This document shows, in pieces, positions 33,048 through 42,271 of a stretch of 64,000 nt of DNA. Made by a program: the position numbers and the translations under genes. The notes beneath the pieces were generated by a model. It did no database searches, was not told the origin of the DNA, and saw only the letters and a list, made by a program, of their open reading frames with translations. This DNA comes from Verrucomicrobiales bacterium (lineage in GTDB: Bacteria; Verrucomicrobiota; Verrucomicrobiia; Verrucomicrobiales; DEV007): NCBI GenBank assembly GCA_029213005.1, contig JARGPI010000027.1, positions 1 to 64,000 of the forward strand, in the 5' to 3' direction. Every line of letters begins with the position of its first letter. Position 1 is the stretch's first letter.

Positions 33048-34742
33048 ATGCCTTCATTCACCACCTTTGATCCAATTTTTGCCCAGACGCCTTTGCCTGT
33101 GGCGTCCCTGATTGCGCTGCTCTTTTTCGGCATTGTTCTCTTGTTGCTGATGATTCTGAAGTTCAAATGGCAGGCCTTTATTGCGCTGCTGGTGGCTTCG
33201 ATCGCGGTTGCGCTGGGGGCGGTTTTTGTGAACGGAAAGGCTGAGCCTGTCGCGGTGACCGGCGCCTCGGTTGAAAATGGAAATATCGTTCTGACGGTTC
33301 CGGGTCATGGTAGAGCGGTGGGCTCTACAGTCGCGGTTTCGGGCATCGAACCGGGAGTCTACAACGGGAATCGCAAGGTTATAGGCGCGCCGGATGCCAA
33401 TACGCTGATTTTTGAAGGCGGAGCTGCAGGAACACCGGCATTGTCAAAAGCGGGCAGTCTGAAAAATCCCTATGCGATCAGTCTGACTCAGATTGGCGGG
33501 ACGGTGGTGAACGGTATGGGCAGTGCGCTCGGTTTTATCGCGACCATTATCGGGGTCGGGGCGATTTTCGGGGCGCTCCTGGAGCATTCCGGGGGAACGC
33601 AATCGCTTGCCAGATCAACGTTGAAGCTGTTCGGGGTGAAAAAAGCGCCCTGGGCGATGCTGCTTACCGGCTTTATCATCTCGATTCCGGTGTTTCTGGA
33701 TGTCGCCCTCGTGATTCTGGCGCCGCTGCTTTACGCTCTGGCACGGGATACCAAAAAGCCGCTTCTGATCTTTGGACTGCCCTTAGTGGCGGGGATGGCG
33801 GTCACTCATGCCTTTGTGCCTCCGACTCCGGGACCGGTTGCCGTTGGCTACATTCTTGGAGTGAATCTGGGGTGGGTGATCGGCTTCGGGATATTGGTAG
33901 GGCTTCCCACGGCGTTGATTTGCGGTCCGTGGTTGTGCTCGAAAGTAGCGAAGTTAGTCGATGTGCCACTGCCGGATCACGTGGTCGAGGCTGAAGTCGA
34001 GGACGGGCAATTGCCTCCGGTCTCTTTAATTCTCGGGCTGATCGCTTTGCCGATTGGAATGATCCTTGCCTCCACGATCGTCGAGCAGATCGTAGCGGGA
34101 GGGCTCGATCCCTCCTTGTCGAACAGTGCCCGTAAAACCGCGCTCGCGTCAGCATTGACCTCAAGTTCGCCGCTGATTCAGATTATCCACTTTATCGGGC
34201 ACCCTGTGATTGCTTTGTTAGGCTCGACTTTGCTTGCTATTTGGTTTCTGGGAACCAAGCGGGGCGGCACGAAAGATGAAATTCTGGAACTGTGCACCAA
34301 GGCGCTCGGTCCGGCCGGGATCATTATTTTAATCACCGGAGCGGGTGGTGTGTTTAAGGGTGTGCTTATTTCCACCGGTATTGCCGACGCCCTCGCCGAT
34401 GTGTTCGGGAACAGCGGAATTCCCGTGGTGGCGCTGGCCTATGTCTTTGCCACTCTGGTGCGAATTGCCCAGGGATCCGCAACGGTGGCGATGCTGACTG
34501 CTGCGGGACTGATGGCGGGGTTTACGGAGGACCTTTCTCAGCCCGTTCTCGCGCTCATTACCGTGGCGATCGCGGCGGGCGCGACCGGTTTCTCTCATGT
34601 GAATGATTCCGGTTTCTGGATGATTTCGCGGTATATGGGAATGACCGAAAAGCAGACCTTGAAAACCTGGTCGGTGATCTCCATCGCTATATCATTGGTG
34701 AGCTTCACCTTTATTATGATATTGAGTCTTTTTGTTAAATAG
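33048..34742 (+). CDS. GntP family permease with inserted beta domain
   Basis: A 564-residue gluconate:H+ symporter family protein, longer than the usual roughly 450. The first two helices (about 17-37 and 42-60) are followed by an extra, non-membrane segment (about 62-143) before the conserved GGTVVNGMGSALGFIATIIG region. The insert (PGHGRAVGSTVAVSGI..YNG..VIGAPDANTLIF) resembles the beta-sandwich repeat found in phage and surface proteins. The remaining transmembrane region carries GntP motifs such as ATGFSHVNDSGFWM. GntP members import gluconate or related hydroxyacids; the substrate here is unknown. A bidirectional terminator follows. Confidence 0.88.
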   Translation: MPSFTTFDPIFAQTPLPVASLIALLFFGIVLLLLMILKFKWQAFIALLVASIAVALGAVFVNGKAEPVAVTGASVENGNIVLTVPGHGRAVGSTVAVSGIEPGVYNGNRKVIGAPDANTLIFEGGAAGTPALSKAGSLKNPYAISLTQIGGTVVNGMGSALGFIATIIGVGAIFGALLEHSGGTQSLARSTLKLFGVKKAPWAMLLTGFIISIPVFLDVALVILAPLLYALARDTKKPLLIFGLPLVAGMAVTHAFVPPTPGPVAVGYILGVNLGWVIGFGILVGLPTALICGPWLCSKVAKLVDVPLPDHVVEAEVEDGQLPPVSLILGLIALPIGMILASTIVEQIVAGGLDPSLSNSARKTALASALTSSSPLIQIIHFIGHPVIALLGSTLLAIWFLGTKRGGTKDEILELCTKALGPAGIIILITGAGGVFKGVLISTGIADALADVFGNSGIPVVALAYVFATLVRIAQGSATVAMLTAAGLMAGFTEDLSQPVLALITVAIAAGATGFSHVNDSGFWMISRYMGMTEKQTLKTWSVISIAISLVSFTFIMILSLFVK

Positions 34743-34747
34743 ATCCA

Positions 34748-34783
34748 AAAAAGGCCATCAGGAAAAAATCCTGATGGCCTTTT
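34748..34783. terminator. Bidirectional rho-independent terminator
   Basis: AAGGCCATCAGGA and TCCTGATGGCCTT form a perfect stem around an A-rich loop. A run of A residues lies on the left and T residues on the right, so it can stop both the gntP transcript and the convergent prepilin-VWA operon. Confidence 0.92.
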
Positions 34784-34807
34784 CGGTTCAGTTCTGCGGG
34801 TAACAAC

Positions 34808-35287
34808 TCAGAATTTACGTAGTACTGAACCGAGCGGGATTGGAGAGAGATTCTCTCTGATGCTGGCAATTTCCATCGCCAGGCTGTCATTGCCCGGAGC
34901 TTTGGCCAGCATGGAAAGTAATTCCTTTTCCAATTGGTTAGTGGCTACAGCGAGGTTGCCGTGAACCACCATTTGTTCTTGCTTCGGAAGCATTTTGGTT
35001 TGCATGTGAACATACTCAAGACGCGGGCGGAAGCTTTCGAGAGCGCTGACAAAGGTATCAAGAGATTTTGCTTTGCGATGTTCTTCAATCGTTTCCTTTA
35101 CGCCGTCCTTGATGGCCAGCAGTTCGATGACCGTTTCTTCGCGGACTTCGACCGCTTTTTCCCCGGAGTAACCTGCGACCGGGGCATCGGGAATAGTGGG
35201 TTGCCCGGGGTCTTCTTTACTACAGGATGTGATTAACAGGGCCGCACAGGCCGAAGCTGTTGTTGTTAATATGGAATAAGTTTTCAT
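34808..35287 (-). CDS. Small lipoprotein, unknown
   Basis: A 159-residue protein from the ATG at 35287. The signal sequence ends in the lipobox LITSC, so Cys22 should be lipidated. The mature part is mainly helical and Glu/Lys-rich (about 50-150) and matches no family I know. An upstream extension to 35335 overlaps the previous gene and is unlikely. It follows the two prepilin-VWA genes on the same strand (28 bp after the second) and precedes a shared terminator, so it probably belongs to the same operon. A role in anchoring or periplasmic passage of those products is inference. Confidence 0.72.
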   Translation of the reverse strand: MKTYSILTTTASACAALLITSCSKEDPGQPTIPDAPVAGYSGEKAVEVREETVIELLAIKDGVKETIEEHRKAKSLDTFVSALESFRPRLEYVHMQTKMLPKQEQMVVHGNLAVATNQLEKELLSMLAKAPGNDSLAMEIASIRENLSPIPLGSVLRKF

Positions 35288-35315
35288 CAAATTGGATCGT
35301 TTTTGAATTGAAGGA

Positions 35316-37352
35316 TTAGTCTTTAACTTTAACATTTTTACCCTTGCCTTTTTCAGACATGTTTTTCAGGATGGCTTGATCGGTTCCGAGCGAGATCGTA
35401 TCAAACTGTTTGATACCTCCCTGGACGAGGACGTCGATTGCACTGAAAATAGGAGCGTGATTACTATCACTTGGGTAACCGTCACTGAGGAATATGATCT
35501 GGTCGGCACCCACCGCATTTAGAGTGATGGCGGCTTGCAGAGCGGCACCATACATCGTGCCTCCGCCTGCTACCATGTTGTTAATGGCATTTTTTGCTGC
35601 ATCCTTGCGGGCAGAGGTTCCGGGACCCCAGTCGCTGATCACCTTCGGAGTCGAGTCGTAGTCGATAATAGCGAAATCATCGCTGGTTCCAAACACCTCA
35701 AGAACGGTGATGGCCGCGCTTTTGAGGCGGTCGATTCGATTGTTTGTAACCATTGAGCCTGACGAATCAAGAATGAAAATGGTCTTGCCTGTGACTTCGA
35801 GTCCAAAGAAATGAACGGCGATTGATTTTTTCGCGGTTCCACTTTCTCTGTAGTAACTGTCCTCCGGAACGACTTTGGCGAAGATCGAGAATCCTTTTGG
35901 ATACTGACCGCCGGTAACCGTGAAGGGCGAACTATAGTCGATCCATCCGGAAGCGGAGTTTCCTACGTCATCAAGAACCTGATATACGATAGAGGAAGAC
36001 CCGGTTGGATTCGGGTTAGTCAAAGTGATCACCGCTGATTCGCTCGCAGAGGTGAGGGTATCGAGGGTGGAATGAATCGTCGGTGCATCCAGTTTATAGA
36101 ATGCGTTGACGTCTTTTGAGACTTCACTGCTGTTCACGAAATTGGGACTGCTTGAAACCACTCTGGAGACGACTTCGAATCCGTGCGGAAACTGGGGGCC
36201 GCCAATGTCGAAAGGTGCCTCGTAGTTCAACCATCCGGTTTCCGTGCCTTCGCCAGTGACCAGTGGGATAAGTTTGTATTGCACCGAGAAGGAGTTCGGA
36301 GAGACCGAAAGCTGTTTCCCGTTGTAGTCGAGATAGGTCGGATGATTGTTATGAGTAATCGTGACCGTGGTAGAACCGGTCCGGGCATCGATCTCGTCAT
36401 TGGATACGGAGATGGTCGGCTCGGAAAGAACTGCGGTCCAATCGTAGTGCTCGTCGACGGGATCACTGTGATGGAATTCTGTAGGCTTAAGTGACTCCAC
36501 AAAAGCGAGCACTTTATCTCCGGGATTGACCGCGATCGGGCCGGTGTAGTCGAGCCACTCCCATGCATCGGTATTGATGATGCCATAGATGATCTTACCG
36601 GAACTGCTTCCGTTCGGGTTGTTGATCGATACCTGCATCGGAAAGTTTTCCAGAGGATAGTTATCCGTAGGTATCGAAAAGGTCGGTGGAAGTAGTTTGG
36701 CGAGAACCGGCGCCGACGGTCCGGTAGGAGCTCCGACCCCGGTTGGGGTTTCGTTTGTCGGAGTGGCTACATTAACCTTGGTAACCAGAGTGGGATCCAG
36801 TCTGGCCGGCGGTGCCACGTCTTCATAGTCCCAAACCCAGGAGCTGGTGTGAGAGTATTCGAGCGCCGATTTTGCCCTGGTTTCTTCAATCACGTCGATG
36901 CCTTTGTCATCGAGATCAAGAAGCTGGATTTTAAACCCGACGACCGGTTCGGAGGTAAGAGAAAAGCGATTCGTCGCATTGTCGTAAATCGCCCGTGGCC
37001 CTTTGTAGGTAGGTCCAACTTCCAGAATCGACAGTCTGGGGTCCAACATGGAACCGGTGTAGCCAACATAGGATTGCGCGGTAGATTTTTGTCGAACTGT
37101 TTTCAACTTCGCAATCACTTCGGCGGGAGTCGACACTTTGGTCAAATCGCCTCCGCTGTGTTTGTAGATTTTGATCGCAGTATTCAGGTTTTGGATGTCG
37201 GACCGTAGTTTCGACATCTCGGCGGCGGGTTTTACTTTTGTGATCGTTGCAACGGCGATCAGGGCCAGAATGGCGACCACCGAAACAGCGATCATAACTT
37301 CTACCATAGAGAAGCCTGCTTTGTGTTTAGATATAGTTTTTGGTGATTTCAT
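35316..37352 (-). CDS. Prepilin-like protein with CHB_HEX_C-like repeats and C-terminal VWA
   Basis: A 678-residue protein from the ATG at 37352. A type III (prepilin peptidase) signal is present: Gly13 | Phe14 with Glu at +5 (KAGFSMVEVM) and a hydrophobic helix (about 15-38). A pseudopilin-like segment follows (to about 180), then Fn3_assoc/chitobiase C-terminal-like beta repeats (about 225-500). A von Willebrand factor A domain ends the protein (about 523-678) with a full MIDAS: DSSGS, GGGTMYG and LSDG. Such modular pilins could place an adhesive or metal-binding VWA at the tip of a type IV pilus-like fibre. It follows a longer paralogue with a 47-bp gap. Confidence 0.82.
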   Translation of the reverse strand: MKSPKTISKHKAGFSMVEVMIAVSVVAILALIAVATITKVKPAAEMSKLRSDIQNLNTAIKIYKHSGGDLTKVSTPAEVIAKLKTVRQKSTAQSYVGYTGSMLDPRLSILEVGPTYKGPRAIYDNATNRFSLTSEPVVGFKIQLLDLDDKGIDVIEETRAKSALEYSHTSSWVWDYEDVAPPARLDPTLVTKVNVATPTNETPTGVGAPTGPSAPVLAKLLPPTFSIPTDNYPLENFPMQVSINNPNGSSSGKIIYGIINTDAWEWLDYTGPIAVNPGDKVLAFVESLKPTEFHHSDPVDEHYDWTAVLSEPTISVSNDEIDARTGSTTVTITHNNHPTYLDYNGKQLSVSPNSFSVQYKLIPLVTGEGTETGWLNYEAPFDIGGPQFPHGFEVVSRVVSSSPNFVNSSEVSKDVNAFYKLDAPTIHSTLDTLTSASESAVITLTNPNPTGSSSIVYQVLDDVGNSASGWIDYSSPFTVTGGQYPKGFSIFAKVVPEDSYYRESGTAKKSIAVHFFGLEVTGKTIFILDSSGSMVTNNRIDRLKSAAITVLEVFGTSDDFAIIDYDSTPKVISDWGPGTSARKDAAKNAINNMVAGGGTMYGAALQAAITLNAVGADQIIFLSDGYPSDSNHAPIFSAIDVLVQGGIKQFDTISLGTDQAILKNMSEKGKGKNVKVKD

Positions 37353-37399
37353 CGATGTGCTCTTAGAAAAATAATGGATGCAAATTTTTTCCAAATGAC

Positions 37400-40351
37400 C
37401 TAGTCGGATATGACGACGGATTCACCGCCACCGGCTGAAGCCATATCTTTCAGGATTTGCGAATCAAGCCCGAAGCCGATTGTGTCCAGCCGTTCGACAC
37501 CGCTGCTGATCAGGTCCTCAACCAGTTCGACAATACCGTCGGTGTTTTCCGGATTGGATGCTTCCGGGGCAAAAGGAAGGCCGTCACTCAGGAAAATGAC
37601 CTGGGTGGCATCGTCTGCGGCGAGAGACAGCGCGGCTTCAAGAGCGGCATGGTAGTTTGTCGCTCCACCTGCCTCCATCGAGGATAGCGATGCTATAGCT
37701 GACTGAATTCTGGATTCCGTGCCCGGACCCCAATCTGAAATCACAGCCGCGGAATCGTCGTAATCAATAATAGCGAAACTGTCGTCCTCTCCAAATTCGC
37801 TAATTACCGCTACAACCTGACTTTGAAGTCTGGCAAGCCGATCGTTAGTTACCATCGACCCTGAACTGTCGAGGATGAATATCGTTTTCCAGGTAATATC
37901 GATATCAAAGAATTTCCCCGAAATTGCTTTTACCGATTCCGAGCTCTCGCGGTAAACCGGGTCAAGAGGTGTGGCTTTGGCGATGATTTTAACTCCTTCG
38001 GGGAAGTCGCTTCCTTTCACGATAAACGGATTGCTGTAGGTCGACCAGGCACTTGTCTGACTGCCGTCCAATGACTGGGTTCGGTAGGCCATTTCGGAAG
38101 TCCCTGAAGGGTTGGGATTTTCCAGAGTGATGAGAGCCTCCGGATTTTTTGCATTGATCGAGTCAACGTTCGAATTGATCGTAGGTGCCTGCAGTTGGAC
38201 ATAGGTTGTAACCGTTTCCACTTCGCCGAAAATTTCGGAGTAGGCGCTGTCGGAAGGAACAATTTTTGACGCAATTTCGAAACCTTTCGGAAACTGAGGC
38301 GCTCCAACGCTGAATCCACCGTGGTAAGGGGTCCAGGCTGTTTCAGCTCCTTCACCAGGTACGAGTGGTCTCAACTGATACTGGATCTCGTAGCTGAGAT
38401 GGGACTGGTTGGTAAAACCGATATAAACCGTGGTGCTGCCTGTGGATGCTTCAATTTCTGACTTCGACGCCCAAACCCAAGGTCCGTTAGGTTCGACACT
38501 GAGCCGGTAATGTTCCGAGGCGGTGCTGCTGTTGCTATACTTCGAGGTATCCAGTGACTCAATGTAGGCATAAACCTTCGTGTCAGCTTCTACTGTGATC
38601 GGGCCGGTGTAATCATTGGATTCACCATTAATGGTGTAGACGATTTTTCCACGACCGGGAGGATTGGGATCGGTAAGGGTTACTTCCAGAGGGAAGTTGC
38701 TGGAATGGAAGTAGCCACCCTTGGGATCGAAAATCGGCGGAGACAGGCCCGGTGCCGGGGCTCTCTCGGAGATTCTAATCGTAAGGACGTCATCAAAGGT
38801 TGGAACACCGTTCCGGGCAAGGTAAACCTTGTAGATACCATCACCGCTGTTGCCGGTAAAAGATGCGCGATCCGCTTCGGTTACCGTAACGGTGTTGCCG
38901 GAGTTAAATGCGCTGAGATGCCAGTCTGCTGGATTTGGCGGATTATTGGCTCCGGCTTCCGTATAGGTGAAAAATGCTTTGTCCCAGTCAACAGCTTCTG
39001 TCGGATCGCTTTTGACTCGAACGTAATCTCTAATGTTGAAGGAGTCGCCGTCGCTCAGATTGAGGTAATTAGTTGTGTACTCGAGTTCCGAGCCGGGAGG
39101 GTTGTCCGGATCAAACGTTGAAACGGACGTGTCATTAACCCAGCTTTCACTGATCCCGGGAAATTTAGAGGAAACTTTGGCGTAAACGGTAAATCCCGCG
39201 CTGTAGTTTGCCGCTGCGACATCAAAAGGCATGGAATAGGTAAGCCAGCCGGTTTCGCTGCCGGGCCCCCCGTTCAGCGGAGCGATGCGGTATTGAACAA
39301 TGAAAGAATCTTCAGGGACCATCAAACCGCTCTCCATGAAGTAATCGACATTGTTATCGTGCTTAATTTCGATCGATGCCACGCCGTCTTCTTCGCTGAT
39401 GGCATTTTCGGAAACATTGAACCACGGGCTGCGCAGTTTCGCATTCCAGTCATACAACGCCTGGGTGGTGGAACTGTTGTGGTATTGTTGGGGACGCCAC
39501 GATTCTATATAGGCAACCACCTGAGTGCCCGGTGAAATCACAATCGGGCCGGAGTATTCGTTCCAGCCCCAGCTCCCTTCGTTGACGAGTCCGTAAACAA
39601 TTTTTCCGGCTTCGTTAGGATTGATAATTTCCAGCGACATTGGAAAGTTTCCCAGTTCGAAATCGCCGGGAGGTAATGAGAAGACTGGCGGGAGCAGTTT
39701 TTTTAATTCCGGCGTCTCCGGGCCTACGGGTGTCTCCGGATCATATAGTGCCACGGGAATCTCGTTGACTACCGGTGTCTGAGTGACTGCCGTCAGCTCG
39801 AGGGGATCTGCTTTGGTCGCGTCGGTGTAGTCCCAGACCCAGGTACTGTTATTGGAGTATTCAAACAGTCCGCTGTTCCTGGTTTCCACTTCACCGATCC
39901 CATTCCCTTCGTAATTTTCGTCGAGTTCAAAGCGGAATCCTTCCACCGCCTCAGAGGTGACTTCGAACTTCTTCCTCGTTTTGTTATAGACGGCACGGAC
40001 CCCTTCAGCGTCGGAACCTACGGTGACAGCTTTCAGGCGCTGGTCGATAGCGGATCCGGTGAAACCCACAAAGGTGGAGCCGGACGCGCTATTCATCCGC
40101 GTTTTCAGCCGCGCCAGAACCTGATTGGGTGTGTTTGCGGTGTCGAGGTCGCCCCCGTTGCTCAGGTACAAATCGATCGCGGTATTGAGCTGCGATACAC
40201 TGGACTGAGTTTTGGTTTGGTGGGTGGTGGGTCGTATCTTTCCAGCGAGGGGAATCGCAATCAGGGCGAGGATCGCAAGAATTGCGACCACGGATATCGA
40301 TTCCACCAGGGAAAAACCGTTTGACCGGTTGGTGTCATTATTTGGAGTCAT
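37400..40351 (-). CDS. Prepilin-like protein with CHB_HEX_C-like repeats and C-terminal VWA, long paralogue
   Basis: A 983-residue protein from the ATG at 40351. The prepilin signal is Gly12 | Phe13 with Glu17 at +5 (NGFSLVESIS), followed by a hydrophobic helix (about 13-34). The mid-part has several beta repeats of the CHB_HEX_C/Fn3_assoc type, recognisable as PPxF..GG/Y..FP-type strands followed by Y.GPI.V.....V.AY.ES. The C-terminal VWA domain (about 822-983) has an intact MIDAS (DSSGS, GGATNYH, LSDG). It is the first gene of the three-gene group and a clear paralogue of the next one, with extra repeats. No other pilus assembly genes are in the window. Confidence 0.82.
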   Translation of the reverse strand: MTPNNDTNRSNGFSLVESISVVAILAILALIAIPLAGKIRPTTHQTKTQSSVSQLNTAIDLYLSNGGDLDTANTPNQVLARLKTRMNSASGSTFVGFTGSAIDQRLKAVTVGSDAEGVRAVYNKTRKKFEVTSEAVEGFRFELDENYEGNGIGEVETRNSGLFEYSNNSTWVWDYTDATKADPLELTAVTQTPVVNEIPVALYDPETPVGPETPELKKLLPPVFSLPPGDFELGNFPMSLEIINPNEAGKIVYGLVNEGSWGWNEYSGPIVISPGTQVVAYIESWRPQQYHNSSTTQALYDWNAKLRSPWFNVSENAISEEDGVASIEIKHDNNVDYFMESGLMVPEDSFIVQYRIAPLNGGPGSETGWLTYSMPFDVAAANYSAGFTVYAKVSSKFPGISESWVNDTSVSTFDPDNPPGSELEYTTNYLNLSDGDSFNIRDYVRVKSDPTEAVDWDKAFFTYTEAGANNPPNPADWHLSAFNSGNTVTVTEADRASFTGNSGDGIYKVYLARNGVPTFDDVLTIRISERAPAPGLSPPIFDPKGGYFHSSNFPLEVTLTDPNPPGRGKIVYTINGESNDYTGPITVEADTKVYAYIESLDTSKYSNSSTASEHYRLSVEPNGPWVWASKSEIEASTGSTTVYIGFTNQSHLSYEIQYQLRPLVPGEGAETAWTPYHGGFSVGAPQFPKGFEIASKIVPSDSAYSEIFGEVETVTTYVQLQAPTINSNVDSINAKNPEALITLENPNPSGTSEMAYRTQSLDGSQTSAWSTYSNPFIVKGSDFPEGVKIIAKATPLDPVYRESSESVKAISGKFFDIDITWKTIFILDSSGSMVTNDRLARLQSQVVAVISEFGEDDSFAIIDYDDSAAVISDWGPGTESRIQSAIASLSSMEAGGATNYHAALEAALSLAADDATQVIFLSDGLPFAPEASNPENTDGIVELVEDLISSGVERLDTIGFGLDSQILKDMASAGGGESVVISD

Positions 40352-40417
40352 CAATAGAAAGATAACTCTTTATTATTGTTTTTACAAAAAATATTATAAT
40401 TATATATCGGAAATATT

Positions 40418-40452
40418 AAAATAAAAACGCCCCTTTCCGAAGAAAGAGGCGT
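40418..40452 (-). terminator. Rho-independent terminator after rplQ
   Basis: On the reverse strand ACGCCTCTTTC and GAAAGGGGCGT pair (one U-G) around a TTCG tetraloop, followed by TTTTATTTT. It lies 35 bp beyond the rplQ stop. Confidence 0.88.
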
Positions 40453-40486
40453 CTTAAAATAGTTTGGGTATTAAATAACGTCGAAA

Positions 40487-40888
40487 TTAATCGGCGTCTT
40501 CTTCACTACCGGCTTTGACTCCGGCGTCTACCCACTCGATCATTGCCATAGGAGCGGAATCTGAATTCCGCTGACCCAGTTTAATGATCCGGCAGTAACC
40601 ACCTTTTCTTTCCTCACTGGCAGGAGCGATTTCTTCGAAAAGAACTTTTACGCTGCGCTGGGCGAGTTGATTACTTCCGAGGATCGACAAAGCACGTCTG
40701 CGACTGTGCAGTGTATTCGTCTTTCCAAGAGTAACCAGTTTCTCTGCAAATGGGCGAAGAGCTTTCGCTTTTGCAAGGGTGGTGGTGATTCTACGGTGCT
40801 CGATCAGGCTGGAAGCCAGATTGCGAAGCAGAGCGTCACGATGGGCTTTGTCCCGCTGGAGCTTGACGGTTTTACTACGGTGTCTCAT
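40487..40888 (-). CDS. rplQ: 50S ribosomal protein L17
   Basis: A 133-residue bL17 protein. The N-terminus MRHRSKTVKLQRDKAHRDAL and the internal LARRSV-like segment (LAQRSVKVLFEEIAP) are characteristic. The C-terminus carries the usual GYCRIIKLGQR motif and a short acidic tail. It follows rpoA by 39 bp, the standard bacterial order, and is closed by a terminator with a UUCG loop. Confidence 0.97.
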   Translation of the reverse strand: MRHRSKTVKLQRDKAHRDALLRNLASSLIEHRRITTTLAKAKALRPFAEKLVTLGKTNTLHSRRRALSILGSNQLAQRSVKVLFEEIAPASEERKGGYCRIIKLGQRNSDSAPMAMIEWVDAGVKAGSEEDAD

Positions 40889-40927
40889 GTGCTGTTATCT
40901 ATTTTAAAGGTTAAATGGACGGCAGGA

Positions 40928-42010
40928 TTAGCGGAAGTTATCCGGGTTCTGAGCAATCAGGGCGGCAAGACCCGGACCTTCTGCTGAACGATCCTTACCT
41001 AACAAGGTTGCGGTGAATGGCTGCTCAAGCAATGACGGATCGATCGCCATGCCGAGTGAAAGACCGAGCTCGTGGAGCTTGTCTTTGATCTCGTTGAGAG
41101 ATTTTTTACCAAAGTTACGATATTTCAACATCTCTGCTTCAGACTTCATTGCGAGCTGACCGACAGAGGTAATGTTGGCGTTGTTCAAGCAGTTAGCGGC
41201 ACGAACGGAGAGTTCGATTTCGTTAACGCTCATGTTAAGCAACTTCTTAAGCTCTGAGTTTTCCTCAGTCTGAGCTTCCGGACGCTCATCAATCATGATG
41301 GCATCGTCGTCGTAATTAACAAAGACGTCGAGGTGGTGACGAAGGATCGCTGAAGCTTGAAGAAGCGCTTCGTGAGGTTCGATCCGACCGTCGGTCCAGA
41401 TTTCGAGGACAAGCTTGTCGTAATCGGTGCGCTGACCAACCCGTGTGTTTTCCACGGCGTACTTCACCCGGCGAACCGGTGAAAAGATCGAGTCGATTGG
41501 GATGACCCCAATTGGCATGTCAGGATGCTTGTTGTCTTCTGAAGTGTGGAATCCACGTCCAACGCGAACTTCCATTTCCAGATTAAATTTGGTGTCGCGG
41601 TCCAGAGTCAGGATGTGCTGATCGGGATTCACGATTTCATACTGCGAAATCGCCTGAATATCTTTTGCGGTAACCGGCCCTGCTTTATCGACATTGATCG
41701 AAAGCGTTGCAGGATCCTTGTCGTCGAAGTGCTTGAAGCGAACCTGCTTCAAATTCAAGATGATCTCAGTCACATCTTCGACTACTCCGGGAAGGGAGGT
41801 GAATTCGTGTTGCGCACCAGCGATGCGAACAGACGTGATTGAAGCCCCTTCCAGCGAACTTAACAGTACGCGGCGAAGGCTGTTTCCAATAGTATGACCG
41901 TAACCAGCCTCGAAAGGCTCAGCGGTGAACAGGGCATACGACTCAGTTGCGGTATCCTCGTCTTTGACGAGTCTATCCGGTATCTCGAATGGAGCTAATT
42001 TAATAGGCAT
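40928..42010 (-). CDS. rpoA: DNA-directed RNA polymerase alpha subunit
   Basis: A 360-residue alpha subunit. The N-terminal domain (about 1-240) includes the signature GYGHTIGNSLRRVLLSS. The C-terminal helix-hairpin-helix domain (about 255-325) includes RNFGKKSLNEIKDKL, followed by a 30-residue tail. It dimerises to assemble the core enzyme and contacts promoter UP elements and activators. The usual upstream ribosomal genes (rpsM, rpsK, rpsD) are absent: a small secreted-protein gene and a large nested inverted repeat lie upstream instead. rpoA-rplQ thus appears detached from the rest of the alpha operon. Confidence 0.97.
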   Translation of the reverse strand: MPIKLAPFEIPDRLVKDEDTATESYALFTAEPFEAGYGHTIGNSLRRVLLSSLEGASITSVRIAGAQHEFTSLPGVVEDVTEIILNLKQVRFKHFDDKDPATLSINVDKAGPVTAKDIQAISQYEIVNPDQHILTLDRDTKFNLEMEVRVGRGFHTSEDNKHPDMPIGVIPIDSIFSPVRRVKYAVENTRVGQRTDYDKLVLEIWTDGRIEPHEALLQASAILRHHLDVFVNYDDDAIMIDERPEAQTEENSELKKLLNMSVNEIELSVRAANCLNNANITSVGQLAMKSEAEMLKYRNFGKKSLNEIKDKLHELGLSLGMAIDPSLLEQPFTATLLGKDRSAEGPGLAALIAQNPDNFR

Positions 42011-42152
42011 GTAGATGATAGGTTGCCGGGTTTCCCTTCACAGAGCGTTGACCTTCCCGCTTTATTATTCTTGCGGGAACATGAAGGACCGACGGCGATT
42101 TCGCTCGGAGGGGCGGAATATGCCTTTTTTTCTGCCGATGTAAAATTTTTTT

Positions 42153-42241
42153 TCGATTCTTGAGGTGACAAAAATAGTCCGGAGGTTTGATGACGGTTTT
42201 TCCGGACTATTTTTGTCAAAAATGCTGATTTCAAGAATCGA
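42153..42241. repeat. Large nested inverted repeat upstream of rpoA
   Basis: Outer arms TCGATTCTTGA (42153-42163) and TCAAGAATCGA (42231-42241) are an 11-bp perfect match. Inner arms TGACAAAAATAGTCCGGA (42166-42183) and TCCGGACTATTTTTGTCA (42201-42218) are an 18-bp perfect match around a 17-base loop. It sits 143 bp upstream of rpoA. Neither side carries a terminator-type T-run on the rpoA strand. It could be a MITE-like remnant, a protein-binding dyad, or an RNA structure in the rpoA leader. Confidence 0.85.
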
Positions 42242-42271
42242 TATTGAGATAATCCTGAATCGAAGCCCTTT

